A stretch of DNA of 61,223 nucleotides from Muribaculaceae bacterium (GTDB lineage Bacteria; Bacteroidota; Bacteroidia; Bacteroidales; Muribaculaceae): contig JAFLTM010000004.1 in the NCBI GenBank assembly GCA_022509225.1, forward strand, positions 1 to 61,223, read 5' to 3'. Below are positions 8,962-17,537 of this stretch, piece after piece. The translations under genes and the position numbers were made by a program. The notes under the pieces were generated by a model. The model saw nothing but the letters and a program-made list of their open reading frames with translations, was not told where the DNA came from and made no database searches. Within the stretch, counting starts at the first letter, position 1, and the number at the start of each line of letters is the position of its first letter.

Positions 8962-9822
8962 TTACCTGATGAAAACTGCCACTGTTGTAACCACTGAAGT
9001 AAGAAGAGAGGCTATAGAAATCCAGAAACCGGTGGTGTAGAGGTTGTTGCCGTTGGAAGTGGTTTGACGTTTTTTCAAATCATTGGGTTCCACGTAGATA
9101 ATGTCTCCCTGTTTTAGATAATAGGCGGGAGAAGATGAGAGTTCCTTGAAATTAGTCACGTCAACCCTGTAAGTTTTAATTCCATCTTCGGTTTCACGAA
9201 TCAACGCAATGTTGTCGCGTTTTCCTTGAAGGGTCAGATCCCCTGCCATGGCGATTGCTTCCAGAATATTCATTCTGTCTTGATTGATATCATAAAGTCC
9301 GGGACGAGTAACTTCTCCGAGAACCGAGACACCCATATTAAGGAATTCAACTGTGACCACAGGATCTTTTGCAAGATCTCTCCCCATCAGCTCCCCTTTG
9401 ATGAATCCGGAGAGTTCATCGCGGCTCATTCCCTCAACTTTTAATTTACCCAGCACAGGAAAATCTATGTATCCCTCAGGTGATACAGTATAACGTGAAA
9501 TTCCTGCAGAAGAAGTTGCACTTCTTAAAGCGCCGGTCCCCAATGGTGAAACATCAGACAATCTGTCGGTTGTGACAACAAGATTAAATAGAGCCGAAAG
9601 GTTCGGATCCATGGTTTTCACCATTATGGATAGCTTATCGTTTGGCTCTATTTTTATATCTCCCGGTTGGGATGCCGGATAGATTTCTTGATTTATATCC
9701 TGGAAATAGGCTACATCTTTCGGAGTGCCGCAACTTGTGGATATGAGGCACAAGACACTGAAAAGGAGAAGGAATTTTATATCAAGAAAAAATTTTTTTA
9801 AATCATTCATTATAGGTTGCAT
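8962..9822 (-). CDS. Polysaccharide export outer-membrane lipoprotein (Wza/BexD-like)
   Basis: 286 residues, with a lipobox L-I-S-T-S-C at about residue 31. It has the polysaccharide export (Poly_export) domain starting at G-D-I-K-I-E-P-N-D-K-L, then SLBB-type repeats (S-V-L-G-E-V-T-R-P-G-L-Y) and a C-terminal hydrophobic helix. The ATG at 9822 overlaps the TGA of the upstream gene by one base, suggesting translational coupling; an in-frame ATG at 9810 gives an equally good lipoprotein signal, so the start is uncertain by four residues. The family forms the outer-membrane channel for capsule or exopolysaccharide. Confidence 0.88.
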   Translation of the reverse strand: MQPIMNDLKKFFLDIKFLLLFSVLCLISTSCGTPKDVAYFQDINQEIYPASQPGDIKIEPNDKLSIMVKTMDPNLSALFNLVVTTDRLSDVSPLGTGALRSATSSAGISRYTVSPEGYIDFPVLGKLKVEGMSRDELSGFIKGELMGRDLAKDPVVTVEFLNMGVSVLGEVTRPGLYDINQDRMNILEAIAMAGDLTLQGKRDNIALIRETEDGIKTYRVDVTNFKELSSSPAYYLKQGDIIYVEPNDLKKRQTTSNGNNLYTTGFWISIASLLTSVVTTVAVFIR

Positions 9823-10949
9823 CAGTCAAACAGTCTCAGGCCGGTTTTCTTTTCCCTTACTGTTATGGCTTTTGTAAGAATAATATTTACTAAAGTCCAG
9901 AGAACGATATCTGCCAATATCAAGAGGGTAGGATTGATATATGGGCTCAACAAAAGGTTTATGACAATAAATAGCATAGACCAAAGCATGATTATGCTTA
10001 GAGCCACCCTCTGATTTAGACCTAAGGCCAGGAGTTTATGATGGATATGTGATTTGTCGGGCAAAAAAGGATTACGGTGTCTCACCAGTCTGTGAAAATA
10101 CACCCTTACTACATCAAAACATGGAATAACCAATGGTGAGACAGCAAGTATCAGCACGTTGTAATCCTCAATGGCCGGAGCATCTTCTATATGGAGCACG
10201 GCAATGGAGAGGAACACCAGGATCATTCCTGTTGTGAGCGCACCGGTGTCGCCCATAAATATCTTTTTTTGCTTTTTGGCATTTCCGAACACATTATAGT
10301 AGAAGAATGGCAAAAGTGTTCCCGCTGCCGCAGCCGCAAGCAATGAATAGGAATATTGTCCTGCGAAATAAAATATTATAGCATAGAAAATAAAAGCCAC
10401 TGTGCTGAGTCCGGATGCGAGACCGTCGATGCCGTCGATAAGATTGATTGAATTCACAACGTAAACCACAATAAAGGCGGTTGAAATCCATCCTATCCAG
10501 TCAGGCACTTTATAGATCCAAAAAAGCCCCTCATAGTTAGTGATATAGACACCGGAAAACACAATTAAAATTGAGGCAAGGATCTGAACTCCGAATTTGG
10601 CCATATATCTCACACCTAAGAGATCGTCGGCGATACCCACGAGGAACATGAGCAATACGGCGCAAATCATAAAATAAAAAGGAACCACCACATCGAAATA
10701 TATGCCGGCAGTTTCCCATCCAAAATATTTCAAATTGAATCCAACGATCAATGCAAAAGAGAACAGAATAGAGGGGAAAAAAGCAATCCCACCCAACCTG
10801 GGCACAACCCCCTTATGAATCTTTCGTTCATCTACATTGTCAAATAGCCTCTTTCTGAATGCTATCAGCAGGATCTGAGGTATAAGGATACCGGATACCG
10901 CTAATGACACAAAGAATGCGATTACATCGTTAAAAATCCAGGTTTCCAT
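9822..10949 (-). CDS. Undecaprenyl-phosphate sugar-1-phosphate transferase (WecA/MraY family)
   Basis: 375 residues, about eleven membrane segments. Family signatures are D-D-L-L-G-V-R, N-L-I-D-G-I-D-G-L-A-S-G (catalytic aspartates) and the H-I-H-H-K-L motif near the C-terminus. These enzymes transfer a HexNAc-1-phosphate from UDP-sugar to undecaprenyl phosphate and so start glycan assembly on the inner membrane. MraY itself is unlikely because there is no cell-wall gene cluster nearby and the H-I-H-H motif is of the WecA/TagO kind. First gene of the exopolysaccharide operon, with a leader of roughly 97 bases. Confidence 0.9.
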   Translation of the reverse strand: METWIFNDVIAFFVSLAVSGILIPQILLIAFRKRLFDNVDERKIHKGVVPRLGGIAFFPSILFSFALIVGFNLKYFGWETAGIYFDVVVPFYFMICAVLLMFLVGIADDLLGVRYMAKFGVQILASILIVFSGVYITNYEGLFWIYKVPDWIGWISTAFIVVYVVNSINLIDGIDGLASGLSTVAFIFYAIIFYFAGQYSYSLLAAAAAGTLLPFFYYNVFGNAKKQKKIFMGDTGALTTGMILVFLSIAVLHIEDAPAIEDYNVLILAVSPLVIPCFDVVRVYFHRLVRHRNPFLPDKSHIHHKLLALGLNQRVALSIIMLWSMLFIVINLLLSPYINPTLLILADIVLWTLVNIILTKAITVREKKTGLRLFD

Positions 10950-11052
10950 AAATGCGTCTTTTCAGGTGCCTTTAAATTAGCGACAAACATTCTTTATTGC
11001 GAAAGTTTCAAACATTCAGTAATAATACTGAAGAGCTACTGTTAATAAATTG

Positions 11053-11083
11053 CAAATATAATCTTTTTAACCGAATTTCCAAA
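11053..11083 (-). promoter_or_regulatory. Promoter of the exopolysaccharide operon
   Basis: Minus strand: TTTG (11083-11080), 19-base spacer, TATATTTG (11060-11053); a full consensus match. The predicted start near 11046 leaves a leader of about 97 bases before 10949. The leader contains a small perfect hairpin at 11015-11032 (7-base arms, 4-base loop). Confidence 0.62.
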
Positions 11084-11147
11084 TTATAGACGGTTTTGCT
11101 TGTTTCGGCAAATTTTTTGAACTACTCCTTCGCTTCATATTTTCTTT

Positions 11148-11178
11148 TTTGTCTTGTTATCCTTTAGTTTTATCTTTG
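11148..11178 (+). promoter_or_regulatory. Promoter of the Wzi-family gene
   Basis: TTTG (11148-11151), 19-base spacer, TATCTTTG (11171-11178): a full match to the Bacteroidetes consensus, with a short leader before the GTG at 11199. It is divergent from the exopolysaccharide operon promoter. Confidence 0.65.
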
Positions 11179-11198
11179 CAACATTGAAGTTAGAATAA

Positions 11199-12707
11199 GT
11201 GAAGAAATTTCCCGGCTTATTGAAATTATTCCTAATGATTTTCGTTGCAACCTTTTGGCTGCAAGCTTATTGTGCTGAAGATAAGGAGTATGAGCCTGGA
11301 GATTTATTCTTTCAAGTTGAGACCAGAGCAACATTTTCCGGAGGAGAAAACACGCCATTCTGGATGGTTAGCAATATGCACGGGCTTGGTTCCCCTGTGC
11401 TTGACAACGGATATGTGCGCGGCAGTCTGTTCAAGCCGATAGATGAAAAGGGAAAAATATCGTGGGGCGCCGGTGTTGACCTTGCTGCCGGATGGAATCT
11501 TCCGGCTGTTTTCAGCATACGTCAGCTTTACGCCGAATTCCGGTATCGAGCCTTATTGATAAATCTGGGAAGCCGAGATTTTGTACCGGAATATAACAAT
11601 CCACGGTTGTCGTCGGGTGACCTGCTCTTTTCGGGGAATGCCATGGCAATACCTCAATTGAGGATTGGAACCGCCGGTTTTGCACCATTTTGGGGCACCA
11701 AAGGATGGCTTGCCGTGAAAGCATATCTTGCCTATGGGATTTTCACCGATTCAAGGTGGGTGAAAAATTGGGTTACACCGGATTCCCAGTGGGTTTCGGG
11801 GGTCTTGTTCTGTTCAAGGGGAGTATGGTTCCGTGTCGGTAAGCCTGATTTCTATCCATTGTCACTTGATGTCGGGATAGAGATGGGCACTCAGTTCGGT
11901 GGAACGGTTCATTCTCCCGAGGGATTGTTTAAAATGCCCCATGGGATTGTAGATTGGATTAAGGCATTTATTCCTTTTCCGGGGGGAGCGTCAACACCGG
12001 AATCTGAACAAACCAATGTTCAGGGAAACATGACGGGAGAATATAATTTCTCTTTGTCATGGAAACCTACAGCCGAATGGGATGTGCGACTTTACTATGA
12101 GCATTTTTTTGAAGATCACTCACAGATGTTTTTGGAATATGGTGCCTGGAAAGATGGATTGTGGGGTTGTGAAATCCGGTTCCCGAAGAATCCCTTTGTA
12201 GATAAATTTGTTTACGAATACGTATCGACTAAAGACCAGACCGGTGCTGTATATCATGATTCCACACCTGAAATACCTGAACAGATAAGCGGACGCGACG
12301 GTTATTATTCCCATTATCTCTACGGGGCATGGCAGAACTGGGGAATGACCATGGGCACACCTCTGGCAATATCTCCAATCTACAACCGCACACATGTTCT
12401 TTCGATGTATGATTCACGGTTTGTGGCAAATCATTTCGGTATCGAAGGCTCTCCGACCCCCTTTCTCAGATGGAGAATACTTATGACTTTTTCACAAAAC
12501 TGGGGCACCTATAATCGTCCTCTCCCATATAGAATGGGTAATTTCAGTGGTTTGGCGGAGATTGAGGGAGATTTGCCCTGTTTGAAAGGATGGTATGCCA
12601 AAGCTGCTTTAGGCTGGGACAAGGGAAGCCTTCTTGGAAATAATTTCGGAGGACTTGTTTCAATCGGATATAAGGGAAATTTTTCAATTTTAAGTTCAAA
12701 AAGATAG
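11199..12707 (+). CDS. Capsule assembly Wzi-family outer-membrane protein
   Basis: 502 residues from a GTG start (M-K-K-F-P-G-L-L-K then a hydrophobic signal ending near Y-C-A). The mature part begins with E-T-R-A-T-F-S-G-G-E-N-T-P-F-W, a typical N-terminus of Bacteroidales Wzi-family beta-barrels, and continues with alternating aromatic strands to the end. Known Wzi is an outer-membrane lectin that anchors capsule to the cell surface. Its position divergent from the Wza/Wzc operon supports a role with that polysaccharide. No ATG gives a better signal peptide, so GTG is preferred; it fits the short leader from the promoter at 11148-11178. Confidence 0.8.
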   Translation: MKKFPGLLKLFLMIFVATFWLQAYCAEDKEYEPGDLFFQVETRATFSGGENTPFWMVSNMHGLGSPVLDNGYVRGSLFKPIDEKGKISWGAGVDLAAGWNLPAVFSIRQLYAEFRYRALLINLGSRDFVPEYNNPRLSSGDLLFSGNAMAIPQLRIGTAGFAPFWGTKGWLAVKAYLAYGIFTDSRWVKNWVTPDSQWVSGVLFCSRGVWFRVGKPDFYPLSLDVGIEMGTQFGGTVHSPEGLFKMPHGIVDWIKAFIPFPGGASTPESEQTNVQGNMTGEYNFSLSWKPTAEWDVRLYYEHFFEDHSQMFLEYGAWKDGLWGCEIRFPKNPFVDKFVYEYVSTKDQTGAVYHDSTPEIPEQISGRDGYYSHYLYGAWQNWGMTMGTPLAISPIYNRTHVLSMYDSRFVANHFGIEGSPTPFLRWRILMTFSQNWGTYNRPLPYRMGNFSGLAEIEGDLPCLKGWYAKAALGWDKGSLLGNNFGGLVSIGYKGNFSILSSKR

Positions 12708-12712
12708 ATCAG

Positions 12713-13132
12713 GTGAGTCCGAACTCCATAAAATATTATCTTGTTGTGGTTATGTCAGTGGTTTTGTCAATCACAAGCATGGAATCTTGTCAAAAGGCAC
12801 CTATAAACGGGGACCTCGACGGACAGTGGCAGGTTGCATCGGTAACGCCCCGACCCTCCCAGATAATTGTGAATGAAAGGCTCTATTATAATTTTGGAAT
12901 GCATGTATGCATGCTTACCTATTATGAGGGATGGTTTTTAAGTGCCAACATGGAGTATGACGGGAAAACCATGAGGCTGGATTTCCCGTATGTAAGTTCG
13001 GAAGAGGATTATATCATACTTCGTCAATATGGAATTACGGAGAATCCTGTTGCGTTCAATCTCAGGTTTGAGGGCTCCCATCGGCTTGTTTTATGGAATG
13101 ACGACACAGAGATAACCCTGATTAAGCTATAA
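12713..13132 (+). CDS. Small lipocalin-like lipoprotein
   Basis: 139 residues, starting with GTG six bases after the Wzi stop, so probably cotranslated. A lipobox S-M-E-S-C at about residue 26 predicts a lipoprotein. After it comes D-G-Q-W-Q-V-A-S-V, the typical opening strand of the lipocalin-like domains found in small Bacteroidales lipoproteins, then several beta strands. An alternative ATG at 12752 would remove most of the n-region and is less likely. Function unknown; coupling to the Wzi gene suggests an envelope or capsule-related partner. Confidence 0.62.
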   Translation: MSPNSIKYYLVVVMSVVLSITSMESCQKAPINGDLDGQWQVASVTPRPSQIIVNERLYYNFGMHVCMLTYYEGWFLSANMEYDGKTMRLDFPYVSSEEDYIILRQYGITENPVAFNLRFEGSHRLVLWNDDTEITLIKL

Positions 13133-13136
13133 AAAT

Positions 13137-13161
13137 GTGGCGGAATTTTCGGTTCCGCCAC
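13137..13161. terminator. Bidirectional terminator between the lipocalin-like gene and the SDR gene
   Basis: Perfect 9-bp stem (GTGGCGGAA / TTCCGCCAC) with a 7-base loop. On the plus strand T-rich sequence follows; on the minus strand the stem is directly followed by ATTTTTAT. It serves both convergent genes. Confidence 0.8.
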
Positions 13162-13190
13162 TCAGATCTAATTTTGATTTTTATTACGAG

Positions 13191-13991
13191 TTATTTCGAT
13201 ATTTCTTCATGCACTTCCTCCTGAAGGTCTCCCACCGAAGGATAATTCGGATCCGGGGTGGAAATGGTTGGATTCATCCGTGTCCAGACAGCATTGGGTA
13301 TCGACCTCCATACTCCTGTGAAAATATTCCATCTCCAGTCAACAACAGCAACCCTGTATTTTCTGACAATAGCCTTAATAATCTTGGGCACGACATAATC
13401 CACGGTCATATTCATCGGATAATTCCTGTCGGGGTTTTCAAGAGGGGTTCTGACCCAACCCGGACGGATGTCGGTGATTGTGATTCCCGATTTTTCTGCA
13501 TGAGCTACTTGTTCGATTGCGTCAAGATACCATTGGCCGAATTTTTTTGACGATGAGTAGGCTGCAAGACGGCCTATCCCCTTTGTTCCGGCCACTGAAG
13601 TTATTGCCGCGATCTGACCTTTCTTTTTGTTGACCCTGAAATATCTGTAGGCGGCGCTGATCATTCTGGCGAATCCTCCACAATTTGTGTTGACTACTGC
13701 AACATCCTGTTCGGGATCTTGGTAGAGATTTTCATCATAAATACCTGCCACATGGAAGTATATATCCATTCCACCTATTTCTTCAATCAGGTCTGAAAGT
13801 TGGTTGACAGCTTCCGGTTTGGTTATATCTATTTTCGCATATTCAACAAATTCAGGATATTTTTCTTTAAGAGCTTTCAGCGAGGCAATATGTCTTGCTG
13901 CCACTCCAACCTTCACACCTCTTGATGCCAAGGCCTCTGCAACTCCGTAACCCATTCCGGATGATGCTCCCATTATAACAACTTTTTTCAT
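13191..13991 (-). CDS. Short-chain dehydrogenase/reductase (SDR)
   Basis: 266 residues, classical SDR. The nucleotide-binding motif G-A-S-S-G-M-G is at residues 8-14, N-T-N-C-G in the middle, and the catalytic Y-S-S-S-K about residue 146. R-P-G-W-V-R-T-P-L follows, the usual segment after the active site. The cytoplasmic family reduces or oxidises alcohols or ketones with NAD(P)H; the substrate cannot be read from sequence. It is a single-gene unit between a shared terminator and the intergenic region before the VTC-domain gene. Confidence 0.85.
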   Translation of the reverse strand: MKKVVIMGASSGMGYGVAEALASRGVKVGVAARHIASLKALKEKYPEFVEYAKIDITKPEAVNQLSDLIEEIGGMDIYFHVAGIYDENLYQDPEQDVAVVNTNCGGFARMISAAYRYFRVNKKKGQIAAITSVAGTKGIGRLAAYSSSKKFGQWYLDAIEQVAHAEKSGITITDIRPGWVRTPLENPDRNYPMNMTVDYVVPKIIKAIVRKYRVAVVDWRWNIFTGVWRSIPNAVWTRMNPTISTPDPNYPSVGDLQEEVHEEISK

Positions 13992-14081
13992 AATTTCTGT
14001 TTTTAAGTTTTTAATATCTTATTTTATAATCAAAACAATATAAGATTAATGTTGGTTTAAGTCACTTGACAAAAAGCTGAC

Positions 14082-14109
14082 TTGTTTTAAAAATTTATAA
14101 GTAAATTTG
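14082..14109 (+). promoter_or_regulatory. Promoter of the VTC-domain gene
   Basis: TTG (14082-14084), 17-base spacer, TAAATTTG (14102-14109); predicted start near 14116, 18 bases before the ATG at 14134. Confidence 0.45.
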
Positions 14110-14133
14110 GGATGATATTAACTCTTAATTTAT

Positions 14134-14916
14134 ATGCCGTCACAGTTTGATCCGGGTTTGTTCGACACTTTTAACCCCATTTCTCTGGAAGAGATGGGGA
14201 AGGTGCGTCTGATGAACCGGATTGACACCAAATTTGTCACGGATTTATCCAAGATAGAGTTGCTGTTGCAGATGGTCAGCGGCACATATTTGGCTCAGCA
14301 GATAAACGGGTTTTACAATATGCCTTACTATACCTGTTATTTTGACACAAATGATGTCTTGATGTTTTACGATCATGTACGTGGCAAGAAAACAAGGCAA
14401 AAGTTCAGGATAAGAATTTATGAGAATAGCGAAACCCCTCCTTTTTTAGAAGTAAAAGATAAGAATAATAAAGGCCGCACAAAGAAAAAAAGAGTTCTAA
14501 TGGAAGAGGGTATGAAACTTGACAATTATGCCGGTTTTATAGCCGAAAATCTCAAATATCCTCTGCCATTATTATCTCCCATGATCGAGAACCGGTTCAA
14601 CAGAATAACCCTTGTCAACCCTGCCATGTCAGAGAGAATTACAATTGACACCGAACTGGAATTTCATAATTTTACCACAGAAAATAAATTTAAGTTGGAG
14701 AATGTGGGAATTATTGAATGGAAAAGAGACGGACGGGTGTCTTCTTCAAATCTGGAAAGGTTTTTAAGAATGATTCAGATTCACCAAAGCGGTTTCAGCA
14801 AATACTGTATAGGAATGGCTCTCACTAATCCCGAATTAAGACAAAACAGGCTGAAACCTAAACTCAGGATGATAAACAAAATCAATAGAACAAGCCCGTT
14901 CATTAATTTTTATTGA
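14134..14916 (+). CDS. VTC-domain protein (polyphosphate polymerase-like)
   Basis: 260 residues, entirely a VTC domain. Visible landmarks of this triphosphate-tunnel fold are M-N-R-I-D-T-K-F at the start, the basic strands K-F-R-I-R-I-Y, the E-V-K-D-K-N-N-K-G-R-T-K-K-K-R strand, a T-I-D-T-E-L-E-F strand and I-I-E-W-K-R. In yeast Vtc4 this tunnel polymerises ATP gamma-phosphate into polyphosphate; many bacterial homologues stand alone and are uncharacterised. No SPX or membrane domain is present. The gene precedes the YiiX-like gene on the same strand by 75 bases. Polymerase activity is inferred from family only. Confidence 0.78.
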   Translation: MPSQFDPGLFDTFNPISLEEMGKVRLMNRIDTKFVTDLSKIELLLQMVSGTYLAQQINGFYNMPYYTCYFDTNDVLMFYDHVRGKKTRQKFRIRIYENSETPPFLEVKDKNNKGRTKKKRVLMEEGMKLDNYAGFIAENLKYPLPLLSPMIENRFNRITLVNPAMSERITIDTELEFHNFTTENKFKLENVGIIEWKRDGRVSSSNLERFLRMIQIHQSGFSKYCIGMALTNPELRQNRLKPKLRMINKINRTSPFINFY

Positions 14917-14991
14917 TTTGGAAAGTGCATACTTTATTTGCCAAGTCTTGACAGGAAAGGTTGCTGTGAACTTTTTTAAGAGATTCCTATC

Positions 14992-15657
14992 ATGATAATT
15001 AAAAACATGAGATATGTAAAATCATTGGTTCTATTGGGAGCTGTCCTTCTTGCCGGTAATGAACTAATGGGTGCCAGGGAATTTGATGATTTGAAAACAG
15101 GAGACCTGATATTCAAGATATCCGGAGGTTCGGAATTTTCAGATGCAATTACATCAGCCACGGGAACAGACTCTTTATTAAACTTTGATCATGTTGGAAT
15201 AATTGAAAAAACAGATAAAGACTCGGTGGTTGTTATTGAGGCTTCACCTCGGCTGGGCGTTCATATCACTCCGTTAAAAGAGTTTGTTGATGAAACAGTC
15301 ACTATTAACGGGAAACCGGGTTTGGTAGTGAAACGTTTGTGCGGAGACTATCCTTTTCAGAAAATCATAGAAAGGGCAAAAACTTTCATCGGGCAGGAAT
15401 ATGACTGGTGGTTTCTACCTGATAACGGGAAAATGTATTGCTCGGAGTTGATTTATGAAAGTTATCTTGACAATGAAGGAAAACATATTTTTCAAACCGT
15501 TCCCATGAACTTCCATGCTAACGACGGATCAATGCCTGACTTCTGGATAGAACTGTTTGAAAAAATAGGAGAGGAGATTCCGGAAGGTAAGCCGGGTACC
15601 AATCCCAACGACCTATTTAATTCTAACAATCTGATTGAAATATTAAGATTTTTCTAA
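14992..15657 (+). CDS. YiiX/YebB-like NlpC/P60-superfamily hydrolase (permuted papain fold), exported
   Basis: 221 residues with an N-terminal hydrophobic signal. The order of catalytic residues is permuted as in YiiX/LRAT-type enzymes: the histidine comes first in L-N-F-D-H-V-G-I-I (about residue 63) and the cysteine later in M-Y-C-S-E-L-I-Y (about residue 149). D-L-I-F near the start is another family mark. Such proteins are predicted peptidases, amidases or acyltransferases of the envelope. The start could be the ATG at 14992 or 15007; both keep the signal. The precise substrate is unknown. Confidence 0.78.
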   Translation: MIIKNMRYVKSLVLLGAVLLAGNELMGAREFDDLKTGDLIFKISGGSEFSDAITSATGTDSLLNFDHVGIIEKTDKDSVVVIEASPRLGVHITPLKEFVDETVTINGKPGLVVKRLCGDYPFQKIIERAKTFIGQEYDWWFLPDNGKMYCSELIYESYLDNEGKHIFQTVPMNFHANDGSMPDFWIELFEKIGEEIPEGKPGTNPNDLFNSNNLIEILRFF

Positions 15658-15670
15658 AAATAGAGCCGGT

Positions 15671-15711
15671 ATAAAAATGGCAGGTGTGTCGAAATGAATG
15701 ACACACCTGCC
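15671..15711 (-). terminator. Terminator of the susC-susD operon (fructan locus)
   Basis: Perfect 12-bp stem (15679-15690 with 15700-15711) and 9-base loop. Read on the minus strand it is followed at once by ATTTTTAT, so it ends the transcript coming from the SusD gene. It may also slow transcripts from the YiiX-like gene. Confidence 0.78.
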
Positions 15712-15753
15712 TCTCCCAAAAGGAGTTTTAGACTCTTTTCGTAACCTTAAAGT

Positions 15754-17514
15754 CTAAAATGCTGCATATCCGGGGTTCTGAGTATAAAGACCCTGAGAGA
15801 ATTCATACTGTGGATAAGGTATCGGGAAATATTCATATCCATCAGTGAAGGTCTTCCCTTGATAATATATACGCGTGTTTTCTTCCCGACGCATATAGTT
15901 GTTCATAGTTTCCTTGGCAATACCCCAACGAACCAGGTCGAAGAAACGTTCACCTTCCAATGCTTTCTCAAGACGCATTTCGGTTCTCAGTGCCTGACGT
16001 GCATATTCTTGAGTCACGCCGGTGGTCGGGTAGAGACCGATCTTGTAGTTTGCAGCATAGACAGAGGGATTGTTGAAATCTTTAACCCAAGCACTGTTGG
16101 CGGCACGCTCACGCACCATGTTTATAAGTTCCATTGCTTCATTCTGTCGATTGAGTTCAATAAGGGCCTCGGCTTTATAGAGCAACATGTCGGCATATCT
16201 TATTATTCTCCAGTTCAAGTCGGAGAGACCCCAGCAACCTACCATTGTGAAATGAGAATCGTCGGGAGAAACGAGGAAACGTTTCTGGCAATTGTGCCCG
16301 TAGGCTCCACGGTCTCTCACCCATGACTGACAAGGACGGTCGGTGTAGGTTTTCCAAGTGATGGTGGGACGTCCCACAACGAAATCAAGACGTGGGTCAA
16401 CAAATCCTTCGGCATTGCTGAGAGTCTGGTTTTCGTCATTAATATAAGTCACGACACCGTAATCAGGCAAAGACTGGTAATCAAAGATGGGAAGTCCGTT
16501 AGCATCTGTCTGATAGGCATTGATAAGGTCTTGCGAGGGCACGAAGAAACCGTCGCCGCTATAGGGGCTGTTTCCACCGGGTGAACAAAGCTGATTGCTC
16601 CAGTTGATTCTGCCGGCTGCGCCTGACCCGTCGTTCTCAGAATACTGAATTTCAAAAATAGATTCCGGTCCGTTGTCATATTCAACTTTGTCAAGATACT
16701 GGAAGTCGGAGAGAAGACTGCAGCCTTGAATCTGATCTACAAGAGAAACCACTTCATTGAGAAGACTTTGATTTATATTGACCACCTTGTTTGTGGCGGG
16801 ATCTTGCTCGTAGGCCTGATAAAGTTTAACCTTTGCAGCATAGGCGAGTGCAACGTTTTTATTGACACGTCCCACTTCAGGCTGGGTTACAGGAAGATCC
16901 TGGGCTGCTTCCAAAAATTCAGCAGCTATTCGGCTAAGATGCTGGTCGCGAGTGAATTCATCATTCGACACAGAAGTGTATTCAGCCTCCGGAAGATTCT
17001 CATCCTGATAGGGAATTTTATTGAAAAATCTCACCAATTCAAAGTAGAAATGAGAACGGAGCACTTTCATTTCGGCTATCCTGATTTTCTTTAGAGGAAT
17101 CTCTTCTTCAGTTGCAGCATTAAGCACTCGAAGGGCAGTGTTGCATCTTGAAATCTGGCAATAGAAAGAGAACCATTTTTCATCCATGCGCCAGTTGTCG
17201 GCACGGTTTTCAAATTTTTCCATCTGGTCGAATTCTACCACGTCTCCTTCGCCACCGCCACCTTTATAAGCGTTGTCGGAACGGACTTCACCGTAGCTCC
17301 AATTGGATGTTGGACGGAAAGTCGGGTCGCCATAGTCACGCAACATACCGCTCATGCCGGCATAAGCCGCATTAACAAGCAGGTCTATTGATTCCGGGGA
17401 ATTCATAACACCGTCGTTAAGACTTCCTTGAGGCACATTTTCATGGAAACTGTCGCTGCAAGCAACAAGTGCTGAAGCGCAAAGTGCTATTGATAATATT
17501 TTGATAGATTTCAT
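15754..17514 (-). CDS. SusD/RagB family outer-membrane lipoprotein (fructan locus)
   Basis: 586 residues. Signal with lipobox A-L-V-A-C at about residue 19. Family features are the N-terminal TPR-like region with R-C-N-T-A-L-R-V-L, R-A-H/S-type helix segments, and the C-terminal R-Y-A-D-M-L-L-Y-K-A-E-A-L-I-E-L-N-R followed by E-R-F-F-D-L-V-R-W. SusD proteins lie on the cell surface over the SusC barrel and bind the glycan. The gene follows susC by 23 bases and ends at a strong terminator. The substrate is taken from context (GH32, fructokinase): fructan or fructo-oligosaccharide. Confidence 0.93.
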   Translation of the reverse strand: MKSIKILSIALCASALVACSDSFHENVPQGSLNDGVMNSPESIDLLVNAAYAGMSGMLRDYGDPTFRPTSNWSYGEVRSDNAYKGGGGEGDVVEFDQMEKFENRADNWRMDEKWFSFYCQISRCNTALRVLNAATEEEIPLKKIRIAEMKVLRSHFYFELVRFFNKIPYQDENLPEAEYTSVSNDEFTRDQHLSRIAAEFLEAAQDLPVTQPEVGRVNKNVALAYAAKVKLYQAYEQDPATNKVVNINQSLLNEVVSLVDQIQGCSLLSDFQYLDKVEYDNGPESIFEIQYSENDGSGAAGRINWSNQLCSPGGNSPYSGDGFFVPSQDLINAYQTDANGLPIFDYQSLPDYGVVTYINDENQTLSNAEGFVDPRLDFVVGRPTITWKTYTDRPCQSWVRDRGAYGHNCQKRFLVSPDDSHFTMVGCWGLSDLNWRIIRYADMLLYKAEALIELNRQNEAMELINMVRERAANSAWVKDFNNPSVYAANYKIGLYPTTGVTQEYARQALRTEMRLEKALEGERFFDLVRWGIAKETMNNYMRREENTRIYYQGKTFTDGYEYFPIPYPQYEFSQGLYTQNPGYAAF

Positions 17515-17537
17515 AAAGTTCTTTGTTTTTGAGGAGA

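Noticed and set aside
15859-16326. 155-codon open frame antisense to the SusD gene
   Set aside because: Shadow of the SusD coding frame without recognisable motif or start signals.
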